Positions 34,850 through 43,394 of a DNA stretch of 64,000 nt are shown here, piece after piece. The notes beneath the pieces were generated by a model. The model was not told the origin of the DNA. It ran no database searches and was given only the letters and a program-made list of their open reading frames with translations. Made by a program: the position numbers and the translations under genes. The stretch is from assembly GCF_014646355.1 (NCBI RefSeq), contig NZ_BMNH01000010.1, forward strand, positions 124,001-188,000, read 5' to 3'. The first letter of the stretch is position 1; each line of letters opens with the position of its first letter. Source of the DNA: Nonomuraea cavernae (GTDB lineage Bacteria > Actinomycetota > Actinomycetes > Streptosporangiales > Streptosporangiaceae).

Positions 34850-34975
34850 TTCCATACCGCTTACCGAGTTAGCTGACGGGTTCGGACGTGGAAGCTGCCC
34901 TACGGCACGATGTGCCGATTCACCCCAATGAGACCTGGGTCCCCGGTTCCGCGAGAGGCGGATTCAGCGGTCGCA
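34850..34975 (-). ncRNA. c-di-AMP riboswitch (ydaO/yuaA type)
   Basis: Read on the minus strand, the leader of the CHAP gene contains the conserved blocks of the ydaO class as found in actinobacteria: CGCTGAATCCGCC (34958-34970), GGAACCGGGGACCCA, GGGGTGAATC (34917-34926), GCCGTAGGGCAGCTTCCACG, and GAACCCGTCAGCTAACTCGG ending in GTAAGC (34859-34883), in the right order. In Streptomyces this riboswitch turns off cell-wall hydrolase genes when c-di-AMP is high. The ribosome site at 34842-34847 lies just beyond. Confidence 0.88.
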
Positions 34976-35098
34976 GGTAGATCCTGCGATGTTCTTGTCG
35001 ATGGAACGGCAACGAACCGATAAACCGGACGTATGCCGCGAATGCCCCATAAGGTAATACAACGGGCAAGAGGATGACAAGGTGGGCAACTGTCCTGG

Positions 35099-36052
35099 TC
35101 AGGAAAGTTGTCGGCGAGCCGCCGCGAGCAGCCCCATCATGGCGAGGCTCTCGTCAAGGGGCATGATCGCGCTCTCGGTCCGCCCGGCGGTCAGCGCGTC
35201 GCGCACCTCGCGCACCTCGCCGGCGTATCCGTTGTCCTCGGGAGCGAGCTCGTACGTCTCCGGTTCGATCGACGGCCCGCTCAGGGTCATCCGTCGCGGC
35301 GCCCAGAACGGCGCCTCGATGTCGGCCCGCATCCCGGTGCCGACCACGTACGCGCTGTTGGGCAGGGCACCCAGTAACGAGACCTCCACCAGCGCCCGCC
35401 TGCCGCCCGGGTAGAGGAGCACGCCCGCCGCCTCCGCGTCCACGCCCGACGGCGCCAGCGACCCCGTCATCCGCAGCTCCGGCGGCGTCCCCAGGAGCAG
35501 CTGAGCCAGCCCGAACGGGTAGATCCCGAGGTCGAGCAGTGCCCCGCCGCCGAGTTCCGGAGCCCAGAGCCGATGCAGCGGGTCGTACGGCGAAGCGAAT
35601 CCGAAGCTGGCGTGCACGGAGCGCAGGTCACCGAAGCGCGGATCGGCCGCCAGCCGCTGGATCAGCGGGTTGAACCGCATCCACATGGCCTCCATCAGGA
35701 AGACGCCGGCCTCGCGGGCCAGCCGCACCATCCGCTCGGCGTCGGCGAGCGAGGCGGCCAGGGGCTTCTCGCACAGCACCGCCTTGCCCGCGGCGATCGC
35801 CGCCTCGGCCACCTCCAGGTGCTGGGCGTGCGGCGTCGCCACGTAGACGGCGTCCACGGCGGGATCGGCGCACAGCGCGGCGTACGAGCCGTGGGCCGAC
35901 TCGGCGCCCAGTGTCGCGGCCAGCGCGCGTGCCCGGCCGAGGTCGCGCGAGCCCACGGCCGCCACCCGCATCCCCGGCTCCGCCGCGATGACCGCCCCTA
36001 CGGTCCTGGCGATGCCGCCGGTCGCCGCGATTCCCCATGAAAGATCCCTCAT
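35099..36052 (-). CDS. Gfo/Idh/MocA family oxidoreductase
   Basis: 317 residues. Rossmann NAD(P) domain with WGIAATGGIARTVGAVI and the family motif VLCEKPLA (Lys, about residues 91-98), then a C-terminal alpha/beta substrate domain with GGGALLDLGIYPFGLAQLLLG (His of the common GG-x-LxDxGxH is Tyr here). Acts on a sugar or other polyol, unknown. ATG 36052 follows GGGATC weakly. Same strand as, and 18 nt after, the aldo/keto reductase, so probably co-transcribed with it. Confidence 0.9.
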   Translation of the reverse strand: MRDLSWGIAATGGIARTVGAVIAAEPGMRVAAVGSRDLGRARALAATLGAESAHGSYAALCADPAVDAVYVATPHAQHLEVAEAAIAAGKAVLCEKPLAASLADAERMVRLAREAGVFLMEAMWMRFNPLIQRLAADPRFGDLRSVHASFGFASPYDPLHRLWAPELGGGALLDLGIYPFGLAQLLLGTPPELRMTGSLAPSGVDAEAAGVLLYPGGRRALVEVSLLGALPNSAYVVGTGMRADIEAPFWAPRRMTLSGPSIEPETYELAPEDNGYAGEVREVRDALTAGRTESAIMPLDESLAMMGLLAAARRQLS

Positions 36053-36070
36053 AAGGAGGGATCGTAATCT

Positions 36071-36892
36071 TTACCCCCCGTTGAACTGATCCGGGTCGGG
36101 TCCGAGCCGTTTCCCGATGTTCATCGCCCCGATGGCCGCGACGTCCTCTTGATCGAGGACGAAGTCGAAGACGCCGAAATTCTCCTTGATCCGCGACGGC
36201 GTGACCGACTTGGGGATCGCCACGTTGCCCAGCTGGATGTGCCAGCGGAGCACGATCTGCGCCGGAGTGCGGTTGTGCTTGTCCGACAGCACCCGCAGCG
36301 CGCGGTCCTCCAGCAGCCCCCGGCCCTGCCCGAGCGGGCTCCATGCCTCGGTGAGGATGCCGTTGGCCTCATGGAACGCCCGCAGCTCGCGCTGCTGCAG
36401 GTAGGGGTGGAGCTCGATCTGGTTGATCGACGGCGCGATGTCGGCCTCGTCCAGCAGTCTGGTGAGCGTCTCCACGGTGAAGTTGGAGACGCCGATGGCC
36501 TTGGCCCGGCCGTCGCGGTAGATCTTCTCCAGCCCCCGCCAGGCCCGCAGGTAGGTGTCGCGGGCCGGCGTCGGCCAGTGGATGAGATAGAGGTCGACGT
36601 AGTCGAGGCCGAGGCGGGCCAGGCTCTCCTCGAACGCCTCCTCCGGACGCTCGTGGTCGGTGTTCCACAGCTTGGTGGTGACGAACAGCTTGGCGCGCGG
36701 GATCCCCGAGGCGCGCACGGCCCGGCCCACGCCGGCTTCGTTCTGGTAGAGCGTCGCCGTGTCGATGTGGCGGTAGCCGACCTCGAGCGCGGTCTCCACC
36801 GACCGCTCGGCCTCGTCGTCGGGCACCCGCCAGACGCCGAACCCGATCTGCGGGATCTGGACGCCGTCCGTGTTGAGCAAGAGCGAGTTCAT
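36071..36892 (-). CDS. Aldo/keto reductase
   Basis: 273 residues, a (beta/alpha)8 NADPH-dependent reductase. Catalytic tetrad visible: GYRHIDTATLYQNE (Asp and Tyr), LFVTTKLW (Lys) and DLYLIHWP (His). NADPH-binding segments: GVSNFTVETL, QIELHPYLQQ, AWSPLGQG and IPKSVTPSRIKENFGVFDF. ATG 36892 is chosen; GTG 36907 would add five residues. Upstream of the Gfo/Idh/MocA gene. Substrate unknown. Confidence 0.92.
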   Translation of the reverse strand: MNSLLLNTDGVQIPQIGFGVWRVPDDEAERSVETALEVGYRHIDTATLYQNEAGVGRAVRASGIPRAKLFVTTKLWNTDHERPEEAFEESLARLGLDYVDLYLIHWPTPARDTYLRAWRGLEKIYRDGRAKAIGVSNFTVETLTRLLDEADIAPSINQIELHPYLQQRELRAFHEANGILTEAWSPLGQGRGLLEDRALRVLSDKHNRTPAQIVLRWHIQLGNVAIPKSVTPSRIKENFGVFDFVLDQEDVAAIGAMNIGKRLGPDPDQFNGG

Positions 36893-36938
36893 ACTCTCAT
36901 TCTTCACGTGACGTTCCGTGCCGCTCGAGGCGGGCGGG

Positions 36939-37763
36939 CTAGGGTTTGCGGCCGATGCCGGCCAGGCCCAGGCGGGCGAAGTCCTCGTCGAGGAACATCG
37001 TCGCCTCGACGTCCGGGTCGGCGAACGGCCACACCACCTCGGGGCCGAGGCCGGTGGCCAGGCCCGGGGGGATCAGCTCGAAGTCTCCGAAGAAGGACGC
37101 GACCTCCTCGTAGGAGCGCGGGCAGAACGGCGTGTTGGCCTGCCGGTAGAACTCGCTGATCCGCTGGGTCACCGCCGGAGCCGCGTCGCCGGCCACGTGC
37201 GTGACCGCCAGGTAGCTGCCGGGAGCCAGCACGTCGCGGTAGGCGGCCACGAACCCCTGCGGGTCGTCCTCGTCGGGCACCAGGTGCAGCAGGAACATCA
37301 TCAGCACGGCCACCGGCTGGTCGAAGTCCAGCAACGCCTTGACCTCGGGCTGCGCCAGCACCTCGGCCGGCCGCCGGACATCGGCCTCCACCATCGCCAC
37401 CCGGGACGGGTCGGCCAGCAGCGCCCTGCCGTGCGCGGCCACCACCGGGTCGTTGTCGACATAGACCACGCGGGCGTCCGGGTTGAACCGGTTGGCCACC
37501 TCGTGCACGTTCTCCTGGGCGGGGAGCCCGGAGCCCAGGTCGAGGAACTGGGTGATGCCCTGCTCGCACAGGTACTGGACCACCCGGCCGATCAGCGCGC
37601 GGTTCTGCTTGGTGCCCTCGCGGATCTCCGGCATCACGCTCAGCACCAGCTCGGCCAGATCCCGGTCGGCCTTGAAGTTGTCCTTGCCGCCGAGGAAGAA
37701 GTCATACATACGTGCCGCGTTCGGGATGTGGGGGTCGACACCCTGCGGGGCTTGCTCCGTCAT
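36939..37763 (-). CDS. SAM-dependent methyltransferase (PF04672/DUF574 type), second copy
   Basis: 274 residues. Opens APQGVDPHIPNAARMYDFFLGGKDNF, with FLDLGSGLPAQEN (SAM loop), ARVVYVDNDPVV and MMFLLHLVPDED. Clearly a paralogue of the protein at 7691-8458, though not recently duplicated. Such genes are scattered through Streptosporangiaceae genomes and rarely have a known substrate. Monocistronic by appearance. Confidence 0.9.
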   Translation of the reverse strand: MTEQAPQGVDPHIPNAARMYDFFLGGKDNFKADRDLAELVLSVMPEIREGTKQNRALIGRVVQYLCEQGITQFLDLGSGLPAQENVHEVANRFNPDARVVYVDNDPVVAAHGRALLADPSRVAMVEADVRRPAEVLAQPEVKALLDFDQPVAVLMMFLLHLVPDEDDPQGFVAAYRDVLAPGSYLAVTHVAGDAAPAVTQRISEFYRQANTPFCPRSYEEVASFFGDFELIPPGLATGLGPEVVWPFADPDVEATMFLDEDFARLGLAGIGRKP

Positions 37764-37897
37764 GTATCCATGATCCCTGACATGAGGGAGTATTTTCCGC
37801 CTTTCATCGATCACTATTCGCAAACGGACGATGAATCGCGCGTCGTCGGCACGGCCACCGCGCCGTCGTGGAGCGGCGGCCGTACCGGCGATTTTTG

Positions 37898-39400
37898 TCA
37901 GCGGCGCAGCCAGAGCGTGCTGTCGGGAGCGACCGTCCCGTCGCCCGCCTGGGGGCCGCTCGACAGCAGCACCTCGCTGCGCAGCCCGAGCGCGGCCAGC
38001 TCGACCGGCCGCTCGCCGGTGTTGAGCACCACGGCCAAGCCCGGGTCCCGCTCGAACGCGAGCACGTCCCTGGGGGAGTCGAGCCAGGTCAGCGTGCCGC
38101 CGCCGAGCGCCGGATGCTCCTTGCGGATGCGCAGCGCGGCCCGGTAGAGGCTCAGCGTGGAGCCGGGGTCGCCGTGCTGCGCCTCGGCCGACAGCGGGCC
38201 CCACGAGGCGGGGATCGGCAGCCAGGGGTCGCGCCAGCCGAAGCCGGGCTCGCCGGTCCACGGGATCGGCACCCGGCAGCCGTCGCGGCTCTCGCCGCTG
38301 CGCCGGAAGGCCGGGTCCTGGCGCAGCTCGTCCGGCAGGTCGAGCACCTCGGGCAGGCCGAGCTCCTCGCCGTTGTAGACGTAGGCGGAGCCGGGCAGCG
38401 CGAGCATCAGCAGCGTGGCCGCCCTGGCCCGGCCGAGCCCGCCGTGGCGGGTGACGTGCCGCGGCTTGTCGTGGTTGGACAGCACCCAGGTGGTGGGCGA
38501 GCCCACCAGCTCCGCCTCGGCCAGCGCCTTCTCGATGACCGTCCGGAACGCCTTGGCGTGGTAGTCGGCCAGCATGAACTCGAAGTTGAACGCCTGGTGC
38601 AGCTGGTCCGGGCCGACGTAGCGGGCCAGTCGCTCGGGCGACGACACCCAGGCCTCGGCGACCGCCATCCGCCCGCCGGGGTAGGAGTCGAGGATCGGCC
38701 GCCACTCGCGGTAGATGTCGTGCACGCCGTCCTGGTCGAAGTACGGCACGCGCTCGTCGCCGAGCATCTCGGCCTGGGGCCCCTCCTTGGGGCCGACGTC
38801 CGGCAGGCCCTCGGCCTTGACCATGCCGTGCGCCACGTCCACCCGGAAGCCGTCGACGCCGCGGTCCAGCCAGAACCGCAGCACGTCGCGGAACTCGGCG
38901 CGCACCTCCGGGTGCTCCCAGTTGAGATCGGGCTGCTCGGGCGCGAACAGGTGCAGGTACCACTGCCCGTCCTCGACCTGGGTCCAGGCCGGCCCGCCGA
39001 AGATCGACTCCCAGTCGTTCGGCCGGTCGCGGAAGATGTAGCGGTCGCGCAGCCCCGCCTGGAACCAGGGGTGCCGGTCGGAGGAGTGGTTGGGCACCAG
39101 GTCCACGATCACCCGGATGCCCCGCGCGTGCGCGTCACGGACCAGCTCGTCGAAGTCGTCGAGCGTGCCGAACATCGGATCGACGTCGCGGTGGTCGGCC
39201 ACGTCGTAGCCGGCGTCGGCCATCGGCGAGGTGTAGAAGGGGCTCAGCCAGATGGCGTCGACGCCGAGCTCGCTCAGATAGCCGAGGCGGTGGCGGACGC
39301 CCTGGAGATCGCCGATGCCGTCGCCGTTGGCGTCGGCGAAGCTCCGGGGGTACACCTGGTATACAACGGCGTCGCGCCACCAGTCGTCGTCGGCCAGCAT
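37898..39400 (-). CDS. aglA: GH13 alpha-glucosidase (AglA-like)
   Basis: 500 residues of the oligo-1,6-glucosidase/alpha-glucosidase branch. Catalytic motifs: GFRVDVAHG (nucleophile Asp, about residue 190), VAEAWVSSP (acid/base Glu) and SNHDKPR (stabilising Asp), plus DLVPNHSS. No signal peptide, so it acts on maltose or short maltodextrins after import. Divergent from malE with a shared control region; in Streptomyces aglA lies in the mal cluster. Confidence 0.92.
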   Translation of the reverse strand: MLADDDWWRDAVVYQVYPRSFADANGDGIGDLQGVRHRLGYLSELGVDAIWLSPFYTSPMADAGYDVADHRDVDPMFGTLDDFDELVRDAHARGIRVIVDLVPNHSSDRHPWFQAGLRDRYIFRDRPNDWESIFGGPAWTQVEDGQWYLHLFAPEQPDLNWEHPEVRAEFRDVLRFWLDRGVDGFRVDVAHGMVKAEGLPDVGPKEGPQAEMLGDERVPYFDQDGVHDIYREWRPILDSYPGGRMAVAEAWVSSPERLARYVGPDQLHQAFNFEFMLADYHAKAFRTVIEKALAEAELVGSPTTWVLSNHDKPRHVTRHGGLGRARAATLLMLALPGSAYVYNGEELGLPEVLDLPDELRQDPAFRRSGESRDGCRVPIPWTGEPGFGWRDPWLPIPASWGPLSAEAQHGDPGSTLSLYRAALRIRKEHPALGGGTLTWLDSPRDVLAFERDPGLAVVLNTGERPVELAALGLRSEVLLSSGPQAGDGTVAPDSTLWLRR

Positions 39401-39464
39401 GATGATCCTTCCCCCGGATGTCCGTGATGTCTGGTGCAGGATGGCGTGATTCCTTGCGAGAGGT

Positions 39465-39594
39465 CAAGTGCAAGTTGCGGAAAGTTGCATGATTCTCCTT
39501 CTGGCAGGTCAGACGCCTGCTCGGAGAAGGCGCGACGCGCGCGAGATGTTGATCCGGTAACGCTCTATTGCAAGTTCTTCCAGCTTTTGCAAAG
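39465..39594. promoter_or_regulatory. Divergent aglA-malE control region with GCAA/TTGC-type repeats
   Basis: AAGTTGC occurs twice exactly 10 bp apart (39472-39478, 39482-39488), preceded by CAAGTGC. A 17-bp stretch AGTTGCGGAAAGTTGCA (39473-39489) matches 15 of 17 bases at 59684-59700 upstream of the LacI gene. Further copies: TTGCAAGTT (39568-39576) and CTTTTGCAAAG (39584-39594), near the malE promoter. These resemble the CTTG-containing sites reported for Streptomyces MalR. Confidence 0.65.
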
Positions 39595-39698
39595 TCCCGG
39601 TAACGTCCCGGAAATGTGAGCCGCGAAAGCGGCAAATGACGACCTTTCCGGCGGCGGCGTATGAGGTGTCGTCGCTCCTCCCGACCTCAGGAGGTCTC

Positions 39699-40979
39699 AT
39701 GCGCAACCGAACTCTGGGCACGGCCGCACTCGCGACGCTGACCTTAGCCGTCACGGCCTGCGGCGGCGGATCCCCAGCCCCCTCGGCGGCCCCCACCGGA
39801 TCGGCCACCGCCCCTACCGCCGCCCCCGCCGACAAGGGCGGCGGTCAGCTCGTGATCTGGGCCGACCCCAACCGGGTCAAGGCGCTCAAGCCCTTCGCCG
39901 ACCAGTTCGGCGCCGAGAACGGCGTGACCGTCGAGGTCAAGGAGATCAGCAAGGACAACCAGCAGACCTTCCTTACCGCCTCCCAGCAGGGCAGCGGCCC
40001 CGACGTCATGGTCGGCGCGCACGACTGGATCGGCAACCTGGTGCAGAACGGCGCCATCGACCCGGTCAACCTGACCGAGCAGCAGAAGGCCGCCTTCCCC
40101 GAGATCGCCCTGAAGGCCGTCACGTTCGACGGGCAGGTCTACGCGGCGCCGTACGCGGTCGAGAACATCGCGCTGATCCGCAACACCGAGCTCGCGCCCG
40201 ACGCCCCGGCCACCCTGGAGGACATGGTCGCCAAGGGCAAGGAGCTCAAGGAAGCCGGCAAGGTCAAGGAGATCCTCTGCCTGCCCGTCGCGCAGAAGGG
40301 CGACGCCTTCCACGTCTACCCGATCTTCGCCGCGGGCGGCGGCTCGCTGTTCGGCACCACCCCCGCCGGCGACCCCGACCCCAAGAAGGTGCTGCTCGGC
40401 TCGGCCGAGTCCGTCAAGGCGTTCGGCAGGCTCAAGGAGCTCGGCGAGAAGGGCGACGGCGCGCTCAAGACCTCCATCACCAACGAGAACTACGTCGCCA
40501 CCTTCGCCGGCGGCAGATGCGCCTTCCTGGTCTCCGGCCCGTGGGCCATGGGCGACGTGAAGAAGGGCGGCATCAGCTACGACATCACGCCCGTCCCGTC
40601 GTTCAAGGACGGCAAGCCGGCCACGCCGTTCGTCGGCGTCCAGTCGTTCTTCGTCGCCGCCAAGGGCAGGAACAAGACCCTGGCCCAGGAGTTCGTCGCC
40701 AACTACGTGACCAACAAGGACGTGGCCAAGGCCCTGTACGACGCCGACCCGCGCCCGCCGGCGCTCACCGCCGCCCTGCAGGAGGTGCAGGCGGCCGACG
40801 CCGACGCCGGCAAGTTCATGGACGCCGGCAAGGACGGTTTCCCGATGCCCGCCATCCCCGAGATGCAGGCGGTCTGGGAGCCGTTCGGCATCGCCGAGGC
40901 GGCGGTCGTCAAGGGCGGGGACGCCGCCAAGGCGGCCGAGGCCGCGCAGAAGACCATCGACGGCTCCCTCAAGAACTGA
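39699..40979 (+). CDS. malE: Maltose/maltodextrin-binding lipoprotein (MalE-like)
   Basis: 426 residues. Lipobox LAVTACGGG gives a lipidated Cys near residue 20; then a Ser/Thr/Pro linker. Mature domain is a MalE-type binding protein: LVIWADPNRVKALKPFADQF, DVMVGAHDWIGNLVQNGAI, YAAPYAVENIALIRNT, VSGPWAMGDVKKGG (Trp) and PAIPEMQAVWEPFG, all close to classical MalE motifs. ATG 39699 is fixed by AGGAGGT just upstream. First gene of malEFG. Confidence 0.94.
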   Translation: MRNRTLGTAALATLTLAVTACGGGSPAPSAAPTGSATAPTAAPADKGGGQLVIWADPNRVKALKPFADQFGAENGVTVEVKEISKDNQQTFLTASQQGSGPDVMVGAHDWIGNLVQNGAIDPVNLTEQQKAAFPEIALKAVTFDGQVYAAPYAVENIALIRNTELAPDAPATLEDMVAKGKELKEAGKVKEILCLPVAQKGDAFHVYPIFAAGGGSLFGTTPAGDPDPKKVLLGSAESVKAFGRLKELGEKGDGALKTSITNENYVATFAGGRCAFLVSGPWAMGDVKKGGISYDITPVPSFKDGKPATPFVGVQSFFVAAKGRNKTLAQEFVANYVTNKDVAKALYDADPRPPALTAALQEVQAADADAGKFMDAGKDGFPMPAIPEMQAVWEPFGIAEAAVVKGGDAAKAAEAAQKTIDGSLKN

Positions 40980-40983
40980 CGCC

Positions 40984-42552
40984 ATGACCTCGGACGTCCC
41001 CGAGGCCGCCAAGCCCCGCCGGGCGCCGCGGCCGCGCCGGGAGATCACCACCGCCTACGTGGTGACCAGGATCGCGGTGCTCGCCGTGACCGCCGCGATC
41101 CTGGTGTACGCGGTGCCGCCGCTGGTCGCGGCGCGGGCCTGGATCGCGCTGGCGGTGCTGGTCGCGGTCACCGCGGCCATCGTCTGCCTCTACCTGACCC
41201 GGCGCCTCATCCCGGCGAAGTACCTCGTCCCCGGCACCGTCCTGCTGATCGCGTTCCAGCTGTTCCCCATCCTCTACACGGTGAGCACCGCGTTCACGAA
41301 CTTCGGCGACGGCCACCGCGGCGACAAGCAGTCGGCCGTCACCGCGATCGAGACCGGCTCGGTCCGGCAGGCGCCCGGCTCGCCCGAGTACACACTGACC
41401 GCGGCCCTGCGCGGCGACGAGCTGGTGTTCCTGCTCGTCGACCCGGAGACCAGGCGGGTCCAGACGGGATCCGGCGAAGGGCTGGCCCCGCTGGAGGGCG
41501 CCCGGCTCGGCGTGACCGGCAAGGTGCTGGCCGCGCCCGGCCTCACCGTGCTGACCGCGCCGCAGGCGGCCGCCCGCGGCGCGGAGATCGCGGCGCTGGC
41601 GGTGCCCACCGCCGGCGGGCTGATCAAGGCCAACGGCCTCAGCCGCGCCGTCGAGGGCCGGGCGGCGCTCGACTACGACCCCGCCTGCGACTGCGTCCGC
41701 GGCGACGGCGACACGTGGACGGCCGACGAGGCGCGGGGCTACTTCCTCAACGCCAGAGGGGAGCACCTGGCGCAGGGCTGGCAGGTCGGCGTCGGTTTGG
41801 ACAACTTCGCCCGGGTGCTGACCAACCCCACGATCTCCGGTTACTTCGCGGGGGTGTTCGGGTGGAACGTGGTGTTCGCGCTGGCCTCGGTGGTGACGAC
41901 GTTCGGGCTCGGCATGGGGGTGGCGCTGGCGCTGCACCACCCCCGCATGCGCGGCACGCGTTTCTACCGGATCGCGCTGATCCTGCCGTACGCGATGCCC
42001 TCCTTCGCCATGCTGCTGGTCTGGCGTGACCTGTTCAACCGCGACTTCGGGCTGGTCAACCAGTCGCTGGGGCTGACCGTCGACTGGATGGGGGAGCCGG
42101 TCACCGCGAGGTTCGCGGTCATCCTGGTCAACCTCTGGCTGGGCTTCCCGTACATGTTCCTGGTGACGACGGGCGCGTTGCAGGCCATCCCGCGCGAGCT
42201 GACCGAGGCGGCCTCGATCGACGGGGCCTCGCCGTGGCACGCCTTCCGCAGGGTGACGCTGCCGCTGCTGCTGGTGGCGCTCACGCCGCTGCTCATCTCG
42301 TCGTTCGCGTTCAACTTCAACAACTTCAACGCGATCCAGCTCACCAGCGAGGGCGGCCCGTTCCCGGCCGAGAACCCGCAGGTGGGAGCCACCGACCTGC
42401 TGATCACCTACACGTTCCGGCTGGCGTTCGGCACCGGCGGGGCGCAGTTCGGCTTCGCCGCCGCCATCTCGGTGTTCATCTTCGCGATCGTCGCGCTCAT
42501 CTCGGTGGTGACCTTCCGCCGGACCCGCAGGCAGGAGGAGGTCTACGCATGA
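40984..42552 (+). CDS. malF: Maltose ABC transporter permease with extracytoplasmic domain (MalF-like)
   Basis: 522 residues. Three N-terminal hydrophobic segments (VLAVTAAILVYAVPPLVAA, WIALAVLVAVTAAIVCLYL, YLVPGTVLLIAFQLFPIL), then about 180 residues of extracytoplasmic domain like the P2 loop of E. coli MalF, then the permease core with EAA loop ELTEAASIDGASPWHAFRRVTLPLLL and the FNFNNFN segment typical of MalF. Starts 4 nt after malE; its stop overlaps malG by 4 bp. Confidence 0.93.
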   Translation: MTSDVPEAAKPRRAPRPRREITTAYVVTRIAVLAVTAAILVYAVPPLVAARAWIALAVLVAVTAAIVCLYLTRRLIPAKYLVPGTVLLIAFQLFPILYTVSTAFTNFGDGHRGDKQSAVTAIETGSVRQAPGSPEYTLTAALRGDELVFLLVDPETRRVQTGSGEGLAPLEGARLGVTGKVLAAPGLTVLTAPQAAARGAEIAALAVPTAGGLIKANGLSRAVEGRAALDYDPACDCVRGDGDTWTADEARGYFLNARGEHLAQGWQVGVGLDNFARVLTNPTISGYFAGVFGWNVVFALASVVTTFGLGMGVALALHHPRMRGTRFYRIALILPYAMPSFAMLLVWRDLFNRDFGLVNQSLGLTVDWMGEPVTARFAVILVNLWLGFPYMFLVTTGALQAIPRELTEAASIDGASPWHAFRRVTLPLLLVALTPLLISSFAFNFNNFNAIQLTSEGGPFPAENPQVGATDLLITYTFRLAFGTGGAQFGFAAAISVFIFAIVALISVVTFRRTRRQEEVYA

Positions 42553-43388
42553 GACTCGCGCTGAGGCACGTGTTCGTGCTGGTCGTGTGCGCGTTCGCGT
42601 TGTTCCCCATCGTGTTCGTGGTGTCGGCCGCGATCAACCCGCTGGGCACCCTCGCCTCCACCGACCTGCTGCCGAACGGGGCGAGCCTGGCCAACTTCGC
42701 CGACCTGTTCGGCTCCGACGTCCACCCGTTCGGCCGGTGGTTCCTCAACTCGGTGTTCATCGCGCTGACCGCGTCGTTCGCCGGTCTGCTGCTGTCGATG
42801 TCCGCCGCGTACGCCTTCAGCCGGATGCGTTTCCGCGGCCGCCGCGTCGGGCTGCTGGCGTTGCTGCTCATCCAGATGTTCCCGCAGTTCCTGGCCATCG
42901 TGACGATCTTCATCATCTTCACCGAGGTGACCGAGCTCTATCCGGCGTTCGGGTTCGACACCGCGTGGGGGCTCATTCTGCTCTACCTCGGCGGCGCGCT
43001 CGGCGTGAACACCTGGCTGATGAAGGGCTTCCTCGACACCGTGCCGAGGGAGCTCGACGAGGCCGCCACCGTCGACGGGGCCACGCACGCGCAGATCTTC
43101 TGGCGGGTCATCATGCCGCTCGTGACGCCGATCCTCGCGGTCACCGCCATGCTGGCGTTCATCGGCACGATGAGTGAGTTCATCATGGCCAGCGTCTTCC
43201 TGCGCGACCCCGGCAGCAAGACGCTGGCGGTCGGCATGTACGGGATGATCGCCGGCGACCAGCGCAACGCCAACTTCGGCATGTTCGCCGCGGCGACGCT
43301 GCTCACCGCGATCCCGACCGTGGGGGCCTTCCTGTGGCTGCAGAGGTACATCGTCTCGGGGCTGACCTCCGGCGCCGTCAAGGGCTGA
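42549..43388 (+). CDS. malG: Maltose ABC transporter permease (MalG-like)
   Basis: 279 residues, six membrane helices. EAA loop ELDEAATVDGATHAQIFWRVIMPLVTP. Ends SGLTSGAVKG, typical MalG. ATGA overlap with malF. Last gene of the operon; only 6 nt separate its stop from the stop of the convergent membrane-protein gene, so there is no room for a separate terminator. Confidence 0.93.
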   Translation: MRLALRHVFVLVVCAFALFPIVFVVSAAINPLGTLASTDLLPNGASLANFADLFGSDVHPFGRWFLNSVFIALTASFAGLLLSMSAAYAFSRMRFRGRRVGLLALLLIQMFPQFLAIVTIFIIFTEVTELYPAFGFDTAWGLILLYLGGALGVNTWLMKGFLDTVPRELDEAATVDGATHAQIFWRVIMPLVTPILAVTAMLAFIGTMSEFIMASVFLRDPGSKTLAVGMYGMIAGDQRNANFGMFAAATLLTAIPTVGAFLWLQRYIVSGLTSGAVKG

Positions 43389-43394
43389 CCGTGG

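Noticed and set aside
36939..38963. Minus-strand 674-codon frame joining the methyltransferase to sequence inside the alpha-glucosidase gene
   Set aside because: Only the last 274 codons encode the methyltransferase; the upstream part is the wrong frame of the GH13 gene.
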